This document shows, in pieces, positions 1 to 7,989 of a stretch of 13,867 nucleotides of DNA (its first letter is position 1; each line of letters starts with the position of its first letter). Origin of the DNA: Gymnopus androsaceus JB14 (lineage: Eukaryota; Basidiomycota; Agaricomycetes; Agaricales; Omphalotaceae); NCBI GenBank assembly GCA_009733575.1, contig ML769685.1, forward strand, positions 68,438-82,304, written 5' to 3'. The translations under genes and the position numbers were made by a program. The notes beneath the pieces were generated by a model. The model made no database searches. It worked only from the letters and a program-made list of their open reading frames with translations, and was not told the origin of the DNA.

Positions 1-168
1 TGCCTACAGAACCGACGGGCGAAAGGAGAGATGAAGGGGGAGGTGCGGGATCACAATAGGACTTGAGCTGCCACTTCCTTGTCTTCGACGCAAACATCCC
101 TTTTCTGGCTCGCGTTACTGGAACAGGTTATTTTGGGCAGCAGTTGACCTAAATATTTTTATCCCTAC

Positions 169-345
169 TTTCGAGCAAGTCTTATTGCATATCCTAGATC
201 CCCTCGGGATACTACTCTCCGCATCAGACTCGGACTCTGAACGAGAAGCCGCTGACAGATCAGGTGGACTAGCAAAGCTCAGTCTCGCTTTGGAACCGGG
301 GATGGGTGAGGGTAAGGGTTTGAATGAGTTGGATGAGATCCAAGA
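169..345 (+). repeat. Diverged segment duplication, copy A
   Basis: This segment resembles 1339-1470. The first 16 bases (169-184) match 1339-1354 at 14 positions, and 268-293 match 1379-1404 at 21 of 26, with transitions common among the differences. About 60 bases in the middle of this copy are absent from the other. In one plus frame it reads through a Ser/Asp/Glu-rich stretch followed by LAKLS, and the other copy also encodes LAKLS, which suggests both descend from a coding segment. No full gene can be built and the family is not recognised. The pairing was done by eye, so its outer limits are approximate. Confidence 0.4.
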
Positions 346-1338
346 TGATTTTGGGTGCTTCGTCCTTGGCAGAAATTACACAACCTACTGCGCCGAATCT
401 TCATTCGCTCTTTCCCTCACCCAGACCAAGAAACCTCGTACATGAACGAAACCTCTCACCCTGTTTATGTTCACACAAGTCAAAGCAAGAGGAGGGCTGG
501 AGAGGTTGTTGGTCCTCGTGAACGTACTTGTTGGATTTGGGGCTACCAGTGCCAGATATCGTTGATAGTGAATCGACAACGACAACGACAACGAAAGCAG
601 AAGCAGTCCAGCCCATGTACGGACCCGCACCTTCCTCCCAAACTTATTTCTTCTCCCATGTTTCACCTTGAGTATCTACGACAACCTCGGGCAATGTCCA
701 TACCCAGATTCAGATTGTGGGAGACTTGGATTTCCTCGATCAAATTGGTAGTTTATATGCATTCGACGATAGTCGACACTCTATGGGCTCTTCTTAAGGC
801 GCTGGGAACGACATTTATACCAGCAAGCACGCGCGGGACCGATAACATCGAAAAAGTATGCGCTTTCGTGTTTACCTTCTCTTTTCCTACTCACTTTTGC
901 ATTACTATTTACTGCTCATCCAGCCGCAGGGACCATCACCTTCTCTTCCAACGCTATTCCTCCCCATTTCCCTCGACTATTCAACCACCAATGTATACAG
1001 CATCTGAACCCTTCCTCTGAGTGTTGCTCTCAAAGTATTTCTTGCAATTGCGCTGAGTGCTGACCAGGGACTCGGAGAAAAGAGGAAAAGGAACTTGACC
1101 AGGCTGTTCGATGCGTTTTGGTACTGAAGGAGTGGTGCAGGTATGGTAGGAGGGGTAAAGCAAAGACATGAAAGCATTCAGCGCGTCCATAGAAACAGTC
1201 TCAAATTGTTTCTTTGATACCAAGGGTTCGGGGTGGCACGGTGCAGATGCAAGGGAGGGTGTGGGCCGGGATTGTCACCATACGGATGGGAAGAATCATC
1301 ACGTCCATATCTATGTCCACAGAGTCCATGGCCAATGG
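346..1338. other. No convincing gene; weak open frames only
   Basis: A 221-codon plus frame (355-1020) spans much of this stretch, but it has no recognisable domain and its composition looks like chance. A second plus frame (522-794) reads through TTTTTT and an acidic GDLDFLDQIG stretch but is cut by TGA at 669 and TAA at 795. A plausible short intron lies near 856-923, with a GTATGC donor and a pyrimidine-rich end at CATCCAG. Either a decayed gene or chance would explain these signs. I assign no product. Confidence 0.3.
574..594 (+). repeat. CGACAA hexamer microsatellite
   Basis: Three and a half exact tandem units of CGACAA are visible. They add alternating Thr codons in one plus frame and Val codons on the minus strand. 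Confidence 0.85.
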
Positions 1339-1470
1339 TTTCACGCAAGTCTTATCACGTCTCTTGGGGCTCCGATGTACTGGCGAAGCTCAGTCCCGAT
1401 TGGGATAGCGAAACCGGGACGGAGAGGGTAGGATAGGTTGGATGGGATGACTTTGAATGTGGTTTTATAG
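1339..1470 (+). repeat. Diverged segment duplication, copy B
   Basis: This is the shorter partner of 169-345. It shares TTTC..GCAAGTCTTA at its left end and the ACTgGCgAAGCTCAGTC core at 1379-1395, which reads LAKLS in frame, but it lacks the roughly 60-base acidic insert. Its frame ends at a TAG soon after the core. It is probably a remnant of the same unknown coding sequence. Confidence 0.4.
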
Positions 1471-1607
1471 CTGCATCAGCATCTTCTACGAATTTACTTT
1501 GCTGAGTTCATCTCATCTGCTCCTCCGATAAGCCCACAACGTTTCATAACGAAGTAACATTCTTGGTTTAATTGGCTTTGGCGTAAATCCCTCATTGAGT
1601 GAATGCT

Positions 1608-1829
1608 GATTGCCTTTGAAGTCTAACTGCATATAGCTAGAGCACATTCGCTTTTCATAGGGAAGACATATCTCCGTTCACTATGATATTCGTAGTTCAG
1701 GAGAAATCATATAAATGAACCCGACCATGAAGTGTGTTCCCCCAGTCTTCAGTGGCCAGTCCGAGTATCATGTCTTCAATAACACCAGAAGTCGCAAAAA
1801 ATTGTGCTTACTGGACAGACCTTCTTTAG
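1608..1829 (+). repeat. Left copy of tandemly duplicated promoter and gene start
   Basis: This 222-bp unit is repeated directly at 1841-2121, with only 11 bp between the copies. It carries the matching TATA box (TATAAAT, 1710-1716) and the matching ATG (1770). Relative to the intact copy it has lost two bases in the ninth to tenth codon region, so the frame reads MSSITPEVAKNC and stops at TAG 1827-1829. It ends exactly at the position corresponding to TTCTTTAG in the intact gene. If its promoter is active, the 19-codon stub would act as an upstream ORF. Confidence 0.85.
1710..1716 (+). promoter_or_regulatory. TATA box of the duplicated, truncated gene copy
   Basis: TATAAAT lies in the context CATATAAATGAACCCGACC, the same context as the box of the intact copy. 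It is 53 bp upstream of the stub ATG at 1770. Confidence 0.5.
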
Positions 1830-1840
1830 GAGTGAAACTT

Positions 1841-2121
1841 GATTGCCTTTGAAGTCTAACTACATATAGCTAGAACACATCCGCTTTTAAAGGGGATCAC
1901 AGGGAAGCCGTATCTCCGTTCACTATGATATTCGTAGTTAAGGAGAAATCATATAATGAACGACATATCTCGTCACTATGATATCATAGAGAAACATATA
2001 AATGAACCCGACCACGAAGTGTGTTCCCCCCCAGTCTTCCAGTGGCCAGCCCGAGCACCATGTCTTCAGTAACACCAGAAGAGTCACAACAAATTGTGCT
2101 TACTGGACAGACCTTCTTTAG
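1841..2121 (+). repeat. Right copy of the tandem duplication, running into the intact gene
   Basis: This 281-bp copy is longer than the left copy because it contains an internal second duplication: the TATCTCCGTTCACTATGATAT...ATGAAC block at 1911-1961 recurs in shortened form at 1966-2007. The motif ACTATGATAT therefore occurs three times between 1680 and 1985. The copy includes the TATA box and first 62 coding bases of the seven-helix protein gene. Confidence 0.85.
1997..2003 (+). promoter_or_regulatory. TATA box of the seven-helix protein gene
   Basis: TATAAAT is 57 bp upstream of the chosen ATG (2060). An ORF starting at 2021 would include 13 more codons, but the context CACCATGTC at 2060 and the conserved MSSVTPEES start in both repeat copies favour 2060. 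Confidence 0.55.
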
Positions 2122-3454
2122 CAATATTCAATACCTCATATTTAGCTGTGTGCTTTTCGGTGAGGCTTGCATATACATGTTGAGAGAAATATTCATTTTT
2201 TCAATGTTGGCTCCCACCAGGGCCTTATATTTTGGTCTGCGCTATTAGCATGCATATTCTCCAGTGTGTATCCTACCTCTGATAGTATATCCCAACATCA
2301 ACTCAAGTTGTTAACTCATCAATGTAGACAAAAGACAAATAATGGGTGGGCTCGTAGAGCCTTGATGTCACTCCTTCTGATGGGATGTGTGGTGACAGTC
2401 CTTTACAGTTGCACTGCTTTTGTTGCCAATTTGTTCATTGTTAAATTTGGGCTTGTGGTGCCACTTCAGGGTGGTATAATAGCACAGGAAATGGCTTCCA
2501 GTACCCACTCCCTGGTGGTTAGCATCATATCAGAATGGTCTGGGACTATCATTGTGAATTTTATGCAAACTTAACTTTTGATTGTAAACCAAAACTGATG
2601 AAGATGTTATCATCCCAACACAGTACCTGATTGCTGATACAGCTATTGTTTGGAGAGCTTGGGTGCTCTGGGTGGAAAATAAGCTAATTACATGGACTCT
2701 GCTCATTATTCTACTGGGAGACATAGGTATTATTACTCTTTGCTATTTGACTTTTGCATTACAAGCTGACACTGAAGATTATGCAGGTGTCAATATTGCT
2801 GACACCAAGGCTGATACCAAAGCACTGATTGATTCAGGTGTCGCAGAAATAAATACTGTGGTCTTGGACTGGCTCAGTATTGTTCTCAGCTTAACAGTGA
2901 ATATTGTGGGAACACTCCTTATAGCCTATCGGGCATGGTAGCATATTACTTCACTTCCAAGTATCCAAGTCATTTATTGCATATGTTTCAGGATACACCA
3001 TCAAACATTACGGATGACACCACAAAAAGAGGACACAAGTAGAAGCAATCCTCCTGCTTTTTATTGAGTCTGGTGCACTCTTTGCTTTAATCCAGGTCTG
3101 TGATTCAACTGATTTGTCATGAAAAATGCCTGAGCTGATAGATTATTGCATGAAGCTGTCCAATGTTATTATTGATGCACTGGATACTATTCATGGAGCA
3201 AATGATTCAATTTATAATGCCAGACTGTTCCTTGAAACAATTTATATATACAGTGCTGTAAGTCGGACCCCATTGCAATTTACATTTTCAAAAGTTGACA
3301 AGCACTCCATGACTGCTTTCCTATCACCTGTGATATATAGGCCATGAATCCAGGTGCTCTTGTTGTCCTTGTGCACACAGGCAACACATATGAGCAGAGT
3401 TTTCACCTTGAAGATGGACCCTTGGAAAATGATTCTACTGATGTAATCAGCTAA
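2060..3454 (+). CDS. Seven-helix membrane protein of an Agaricomycete family, eight exons, one-base frameshift
   Basis: The exons I derive are 2060-2159, 2221-2263, 2328-2553, 2624-2726, 2787-2937, 2992-3095, 3156-3257 and 3341-3454. All seven introns are GT...AG and 54-83 bp long; several carry CTGAC or CTGAT near the 3' end. The exon sum is 943 bases, one more than 314 codons. Exon 6 shifts frame between IHHQTLRMTPQK and RTQVEAILLLF, at the A-rich run around 3021-3033. The other exon joins keep frame. The product would be about 313 residues with seven hydrophobic segments, including SLLLMGCVVTVLYSCTAF, DTAIVWRAWVLWVENK, LDWLSIVLSLTVNIVGTLL and a C-terminal VHTGNTYEQSFHLEDGP. From memory, these last motifs are typical of an uncharacterised multi-copy family in mushroom genomes. 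Its role is unknown; receptor-like topology is only inference. The extra base may be a sequencing error or early pseudogenisation. Confidence 0.8.
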
Positions 3455-3507
3455 TAGTTTACTGCATGACAATCCTTTGTAACATGAATCTCGAGCTTCA
3501 TTTGTTT
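3455..3507. other. 3' flank of the seven-helix gene
   Basis: A short A+T-rich stretch follows the TAA at 3452-3454. No clear polyadenylation signal is seen before the candidate transposon. Confidence 0.4.
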
Positions 3508-3521
3508 TTTCAAAAAAAGAT

Positions 3522-3537
3522 ATACAGAGGCAAACCC
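3522..3537 (+). repeat. Left arm of 16-bp inverted repeat
   Basis: ATACAGAGGCAAACCC; its perfect reverse complement is at 4033-4048. Confidence 0.9.
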
Positions 3538-4032
3538 GAACCTGAAATATTCTGTGCAATTCTAAAGGGTTTTTCTTAATTTGTTTTTTTTTTCTGAGAT
3601 CTAAACTACAAGAATTGGTTCTGATTTTTCCAAATTTTTACTGTGATTTTGGGGACAACAATAATTAGATTTTCTTTCAACTGCCAAAAATGGCCAAGAA
3701 CCATCAGGCAAAACTTCAGGTTTAATGAGCACAATGCAGGTTGTATCAGTCTGAATATTTTGGGATACACTCTACAATGTCTAAGAGGTATGTTGGATAC
3801 CTCAGGGCCTGAAAAGTTCTACATATAATGTATGTCAATGCAAAATGCAGAAAAATCCCATTTTTGTGGTAGTTTCTGAATACAGTCAAATTTTGTAGGG
3901 TTTTAAACCTTGAGTATGTTGTGGGTATACTCCTAGACCCCTTAAGGCCTAGTAGGAAAATTGTTTCATCATTAACAGTGCAATGAACATGATAATATCA
4001 AAAGTTTCACCTCATGGTCATGTTTCGGGTCT

Positions 4033-4048
4033 GGGTTTGCCTCTGTAT
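4033..4048 (-). repeat. Right arm of 16-bp inverted repeat
   Basis: GGGTTTGCCTCTGTAT, the perfect reverse complement of 3522-3537. A looser relative of the inner sequence (TTCGGacCTaGGTTTaC) follows in direct orientation at about 4066-4081. Confidence 0.9.
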
Positions 4049-4301
4049 CCTTTCAAAATTCAACTTCGGACCTAGGTTTACAGATTGGAGAAATTTTCAC
4101 TGAAGTTCAGGGAAAAAATAAATCAATAAAAGACTGAATACAGATAGGAGTTTAATCCATTGGTTAGATTCAGGGCCAAGTATGCTCTCTGGTTACCTTC
4201 ATTAGAACTTTGAAAAAAGATAAATGATAATAATTTACATCAATTCATTCTGGATTTATTAGCTTTACAATGGTTATACATAATTTATCTGCTTCTGCAA
4301 G

Positions 4302-4604
4302 ATGGTAAAAAACCACCAGGTTGAGACTCCTGGTCAGCTAACATTATATATTCCTTGCATGGCCATTCAAAAATTTGGGCAAACTGGGGTTGGCCTCAAT
4401 GCAGTCTCTTGGTGAGTACGAAGTTCAAGCACTCCGTCATTGTGATAATTTTTACATCTTCTGTAGCCATTGCAGAGTGTAAGTATCTCGTGTTGCTTCC
4501 GAGGGTTTGCTATTCTTTGCTGTGCTCATCACAGCAACAACAAAGCTCTTGCAGCCCTTGCTACTCTGTGCGAAGCTCATAGTACCGGCCTTGAACAGAG
4601 TTGA
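4302..4604 (+). CDS. Small orphan gene candidate with a 12-nt micro-exon
   Basis: Proposed exons are 4302-4411, 4467-4478 and 4535-4604. The donors are GTGAGT (4412) and GTAAGT (4479), both near-ideal, and the acceptors are TTCTGTAG and CATCACAG. The introns are 55 and 56 bp. The spliced frame is open and encodes 63 residues, starting MVKNHQVETPG, passing IQKFGQTGVGLNAVSC and ending STGLEQS. ATG 4302 has a good context (AAGATGG); an in-frame ATG at 4359 would give 44 residues. The 12-nt exon adds four codons without changing frame, so one 123-bp intron (4412-4534) is an equally open alternative. After TGA 4602 the same frame stays open for 21 codons (to TAG 4668), so TGA may be a CGA-to-TGA mutation in a longer gene. 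No family is recognised. Confidence 0.45.
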
Positions 4605-4670
4605 ACAAACCTTCGTGATCTTAAGTTGACTGCCCAATCAGACATAGGTATTGAGGTCACCAATGCATAG

Positions 4671-5213
4671 GGCGAGTGTCCTGCATGGGAATAGGGAATG
4701 GATGAAGGTGGATGTGGTTTTGGTGAAAGGAGCGATTTAAGTCACATAATTCATTGATCTCGGACGGGCCGAGTCAAAGCGTTTCTTACGAGTAGAAAAT
4801 TACTTGTATCATTACATTTCATTGAGATTTCGAGAGATATTATCCAACAAATAATCTAAATCACGATATACCGTATATACCGATCCAAATTATTATTAAT
4901 GGCCCGTGCCTCGCCGGTTCTTCACCAAACGTGAAAGCGAAGTATGTTAGCCAGTCTCCGCGCTGGATCCCTGCTCACAGTGGGCTTGTGTTTTGAAGCG
5001 ATGAGCAGCTTTTATGCAGTTGTCTGCCGGGGTATGGTTATACTCTATGTAGTAGAAGGCAAATGTGTTGTCTTTTTGAAAAAAACTATAAAACTTGCTT
5101 AAGACCAACACAGACTGCGATATTTTGATTATGACCTAGCACTGAGGTGGCCGCGGTTTCCGCTGGGTGAGAACTCAACAACCTCTTTATAGCAACAGCT
5201 CATGGAAGTAAAG
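4671..5213. other. Intergenic; no gene seen
   Basis: The stretch contains the left copy of a 20-bp dispersed repeat and a TATAAAA at about 5088-5094, but no ORF with supporting features near it. It includes A+T-rich low-complexity stretches around 4800-4900. Confidence 0.5.
4773..4792 (+). repeat. 20-bp dispersed direct repeat, copy 1
   Basis: GTCAAAGCGTTTCTTACGAG is identical to 7042-7061. A loosely similar GGGCC lies a few bases before each copy and an AAAATT a few bases after, suggesting the edges of an old repeat family. Confidence 0.8.
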
Positions 5214-5804
5214 TCATAGTCTCTTGAAATCAGAATCAGAAATTGGAGATAAGTAGGTAATTTTTACACTGGAATTGCATCCAATCATCCTTTGCTCATC
5301 CTGCTTGGACCTTGCAGGTGGATGACAGGTTAGTGTGCTGCTACTGCTGCTGCAGTGGAGAAATGCTGGGACCGGATGATTATACTCCTGTAAGCACGGA
5401 TTAAATTCGATTAAATCAAAAATAAATCAAAAGTACATTATAATAAAAAGTACACGCATATGCTGACATGTCCGTAACTGAGACTCAAGCATGCATATAT
5501 GCAGACCCCAGCCAACATCGAAGCTACTGCCTCCCACATCCTGTTTCGGACCACCAGGTGGTCGTGGCCAGCCAGATCTACCCAAAAGAGATGGAAAGCT
5601 CAACCCAAATCCTTCGCCTCCGCCGAATGACCTTGTCGGAGCCTGATTCGCCGTAGGGCTCGGAGGATGTGAGCTAGGTGTCCCCTGCGGAACCTCCCCA
5701 GCTGGAGTAGTACCAAGGCGATCACTTATCCTCATCGTCCACCGCTCCTTCGACTCGAGGTTCATTTCGTGGCCCGAGTAGCGGAATGGAACCGGTTCAG
5801 CCAT
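5214..5804 (-). CDS. Two-exon orphan gene candidate, Pro/Ser/Gly-rich
   Basis: Exon 1 runs from the ATG at 5804 down to 5454 (117 codons) and exon 2 from 5387 to the stop at 5216-5214. The 66-bp intron (5453-5388) has donor GTACTT and acceptor GCTTACAG, is strongly A+T-rich and has no coding look, while both exons are open and join in phase 0. The product would be 174 residues. It starts MAEPVPFRYSGHEM, has a low-complexity middle (PSSHPPSPTANQ, FGGGEGFG, RPPGGPKQD) and a six-Ser run early in exon 2, so it is probably largely disordered. There is no signal peptide or membrane segment. Without the intron the frame ends after 125 codons. No family is recognised. Confidence 0.4.
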
Positions 5805-5861
5805 ATTCTCATAATTGAGAAAGATATAGTGCCCTAGCGTTATCGTTCACGGGAAAGCGAG

Positions 5862-6235
5862 TTGTCCAGCGGTAGTTTAGCCAATCGAGGAGGTTCGCAT
5901 CATCCCTTACTAACTCGACTCTTCAGTGTAACAAGAGTTGTATACTGCTTCATTTCCCTGAGTTACGAGAGTCTGAATGCGCTGATTTATGATCTTAGCC
6001 TTGTGAAGTCGCTAGAATATCAACTATGCACCTGGATGCCGATTCAAACACTGGCAGACACCTCTAGTTTGAGCACTGGCAGTTGTCATGTGTCGTCGAT
6101 TTCCGATTGCCGCCTAGCTGATTTCCTCAGTGCAATTAACCTCGAATGGCCGCCTGCTGTTCATCGGATTGTTGACATGGTGGTTTTACGCGAGCTGAAA
6201 CTCATTCCGAAACCTAAAACAATGCTCTTTTGAAT
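5862..6235 (+). other. Open frame, possible exon, unidentified
   Basis: The plus frame is open for about 123 codons and ends at TGA 6233-6235. A plausible intron lies at 5872-5926 (55 bp): donor GTAGTT, branch-like TTACTAAC, acceptor GACTCTTCAG. That would make 5927-6235 a terminal exon. No ATG can be tied to it: the frame entering the donor reaches a stop without a start. The protein has no recognised motif. Its head-to-head position with the 5804 minus-strand ATG leaves almost no promoter space, so at most one of the two is likely to be right as drawn. Confidence 0.25.
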
Positions 6236-6686
6236 AGAGCAACTATGTTTATTTCAGATTCCTTCGTTCTCGGTTCTCTTTTTGGCAGCTGAGCATCGTC
6301 GTCGCAAAAATCGCAGTTGACTCTTCGTTCCGGCTAACAATATTCATTCTATCCAACCAATATATAGGAGAACACCACCCCTTGTCCATTTTCCGGTGAT
6401 GTAAATGTCATTATCAAAGGACGAGCGGTAACGTTGAGATTTATGTGAGAAGGAGTACTTGGTCAGTTTGTGCAGCAATGCTGGACACAGGATGAACAAG
6501 TTGAGTCAACGATCAAACGACGATCAGCAATGGTGAGTCGTCTCAATAATAATTTGTTATATAATGCTGAGTTGTCGCTCAACGCTCCAATACACCTTCC
6601 TCCATAGCCCATTTCTGTATCCTTCAGATTCATCCATGTTTAGTTTTGGTTTTGGGGTCCTTGTCTACAGCATCTGCGAGTTATTT
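6236..6686. other. Intergenic with weak exon-like frames
   Basis: A possible ATG exon at 6492-6532 is followed by a good donor (GTGAGT, 6533) and an acceptor (CTCCATAG, 6607). The downstream frame to 6779 is open, giving about 70 residues, but alternative frames across the same DNA are equally open. I assign no product. Confidence 0.25.
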
Positions 6687-6733
6687 AAGTCGCGAATTTC
6701 TCCTCCGATTGTATCATTATTTACTCCAAAAGG

Positions 6734-6955
6734 TTGGATTTTGTCTCCACTCATTCACTTCCACTCATCGTTTCTTTAGCCTCTGCATCCGCATTGCTGC
6801 TTAACATTACCTTCTTTTTCATTGTTCAGACTACGAAAGCTACTCGAGAACACAGTGTCATCCCAAATGATCTTCCATGGGTTGGAAGGAACAAGAACGC
6901 TAGAAGCATAATGCACCCAGACACAAGATCGAGAGTAGAAGTTGGGCATTTGTAG
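6734..6955 (+). pseudogene. Possible N-terminal remnant of a cytochrome P450
   Basis: This plus frame has no ATG start. It encodes a hydrophobic helix (LIVSLASASALLLNITFFFIV) at about residues 11-31, then a short charged linker, then IPNDLPWVGRNKN at residues 43-55. A membrane anchor followed by a D/G-LPWVG hinge is the usual N-terminal layout of microsomal P450s in Agaricomycetes. The frame ends at TAG 6953-6955 soon after. No I-helix, ExxR or haem-cysteine motif appears downstream, so at best this is a short fragment. The call rests on one motif; chance resemblance is quite possible. Confidence 0.3.
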
Positions 6956-7283
6956 AATAACTATTATGTATTTGCGGGTTCTGCACAGGGACTTTTTCAA
7001 ATGGGAGATTTCCGGTCCGTCTTCCGGAGCGGGCCAGCGCGGTCAAAGCGTTTCTTACGAGACACAAAATTCATATGGATTTTCGAAAGACTTAACAACA
7101 CTACGAGTTACAAGATTACAGTCCATTTCAAAAAAGAACATTATCGTTAACCATCAACCATGAAAGTCCCGGAGATCCGTACATCTCCAATGAATGCAAA
7201 CAGATATGTACTGAGCACTGTGTTTGTCAAACTGAATGTACTGTATCTGAGCTCATGGGGTGGGTCATAAATTCATCGAACGT
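6956..7283. other. Intergenic, 3' flank of the hydrophobin
   Basis: This stretch holds the second copy of the 20-bp dispersed repeat and no supported gene. The right part is the presumed 3' untranslated region of the minus-strand hydrophobin. Confidence 0.5.
7042..7061 (+). repeat. 20-bp dispersed direct repeat, copy 2
   Basis: GTCAAAGCGTTTCTTACGAG, identical to 4773-4792, in the same orientation about 2.27 kb away. Confidence 0.8.
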
Positions 7284-7733
7284 TCAAAGAGTAACGGGGA
7301 CGCAGCCAATGGAAATGAGTCCACCTAATAAGAAAGATACAAGCATCAGAATCAAGACACTGTGATTCGAAGAAATTGAAGCGTTAATCATACCATGGCT
7401 GTTGTCATCACAGCAGACAGCTTGGGCAGAGCTATGGGAAGATGAGTATGTATTCAAATGCATGCAGGTCTATAGAGCTTACCAGCTGCTGCCAGAAGCG
7501 CCAATGACGGTGATAGGGGAGCAAGTAAGACCGACAAGGACGTCCAAGTCCTGAAGAACGATGCCAAGAAGGCTAAGGATACCGGCAGCAGCAGCACTAG
7601 AGGCCTCCGTAGTGCTGTCGCAGCACTGAACGGGGCCGGTGCTGCAGGAGCTAGCTGGCTCGCCGCGGAGAGTAGGCGTGGCGACTGCGAGAGTAGCAAG
7701 GGCAACGGAGACAAAGGCGAGTTTGAATTGCAT
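7284..7733 (-). CDS. Class I hydrophobin, secreted, three exons
   Basis: Hydrophobins are small secreted proteins that self-assemble at air-water and wall surfaces. The exons are 7733-7483, 7431-7394 and 7324-7284. Introns are 51 bp (GTAAGC...CCATAG) and 69 bp (GTATGA...TATTAG, with CTGAT branch). The spliced frame is exactly 110 codons. The 109-residue product begins with a signal peptide (MQFKLAFVSVALATLAVATP) and has all eight cysteines at residues 30, 37-38, 71, 84, 90-91 and 104. The spacing is C-X6-CC-X32-C-X12-C-X5-CC-X12-C-X5, matching class I. Exon 2 supplies SAQAVCC and exon 3 the terminal ISIGCVPVTL. An in-frame ATG at 7820 is upstream but would put 29 residues before the signal peptide, so 7733 is chosen. 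The C3-C4 loop is Ser/Ala-rich. The gene appears intact. Confidence 0.96.
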
Positions 7734-7824
7734 GATGAGTAGAGAGTTGAGTAGAGAGAACTGAGTACCTGAACGACGGTTGTTGGTTGTTCGAGTGAGG
7801 AATCCTTGTCGAGTTTGCAAGAGT

Positions 7825-7831
7825 CTTTATA
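7825..7831 (-). promoter_or_regulatory. TATA box of the hydrophobin gene
   Basis: TATAAAG on the minus strand (AGTATAAAGACTC) lies about 92 bp upstream of the ATG at 7733. It is followed by a C/T-rich leader with repeated CTCTCTACTCA, typical of a strongly expressed fungal gene. Confidence 0.6.
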
Positions 7832-7989
7832 CTTTGCCGACTGTATGGTGAGCATACAATGACAAACCATTAGCTTCCTCGCGCGCAGCAAGTACACGGA
7901 GAGAATTGAAAGATGTCAGAGTGGAGCAATAAAATCATGTTATGAACTCACCAGAAAACAAGAATATTCATACTATTTCGCCACAAGAG

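Larger units (their letters stand above)
3508..4058. mobile_element. Candidate non-autonomous DNA transposon (MITE-like)
   Basis: ATACAGAGGCAAACCC at 3522-3537 is the exact reverse complement of 4033-4048, and weaker similarity continues inward (GAACCTGAAAT against GACCCGAAAC). Just outside the arms the 8-mer TTTCAAAA occurs on both sides (3508-3515 and 4051-4058) and could be a target-site duplication. An 8-bp duplication and a CAGAGGC-type end would fit the hAT superfamily. The interior is A+T-rich with no useful ORF, as expected for a non-autonomous element. The 16-bp match is unlikely by chance in a window this size, but the TTTCAAAA repeats sit in low-complexity sequence and are weaker evidence. 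Confidence 0.45.

Noticed and set aside
355..1020. 221-codon plus-strand frame
   Set aside because: It has no domain, poor composition, an ambiguous start, and other frames in the same DNA look as good or better.
4316..4333. CCAGG...CCTGG short hairpin
   Set aside because: Five-base arms inside a coding candidate are expected by chance.
7454..7897. 147-codon minus frame over the hydrophobin
   Set aside because: It is an out-of-frame shadow of the hydrophobin exon; its Leu/Ser-rich content comes from the signal peptide and loop codons.
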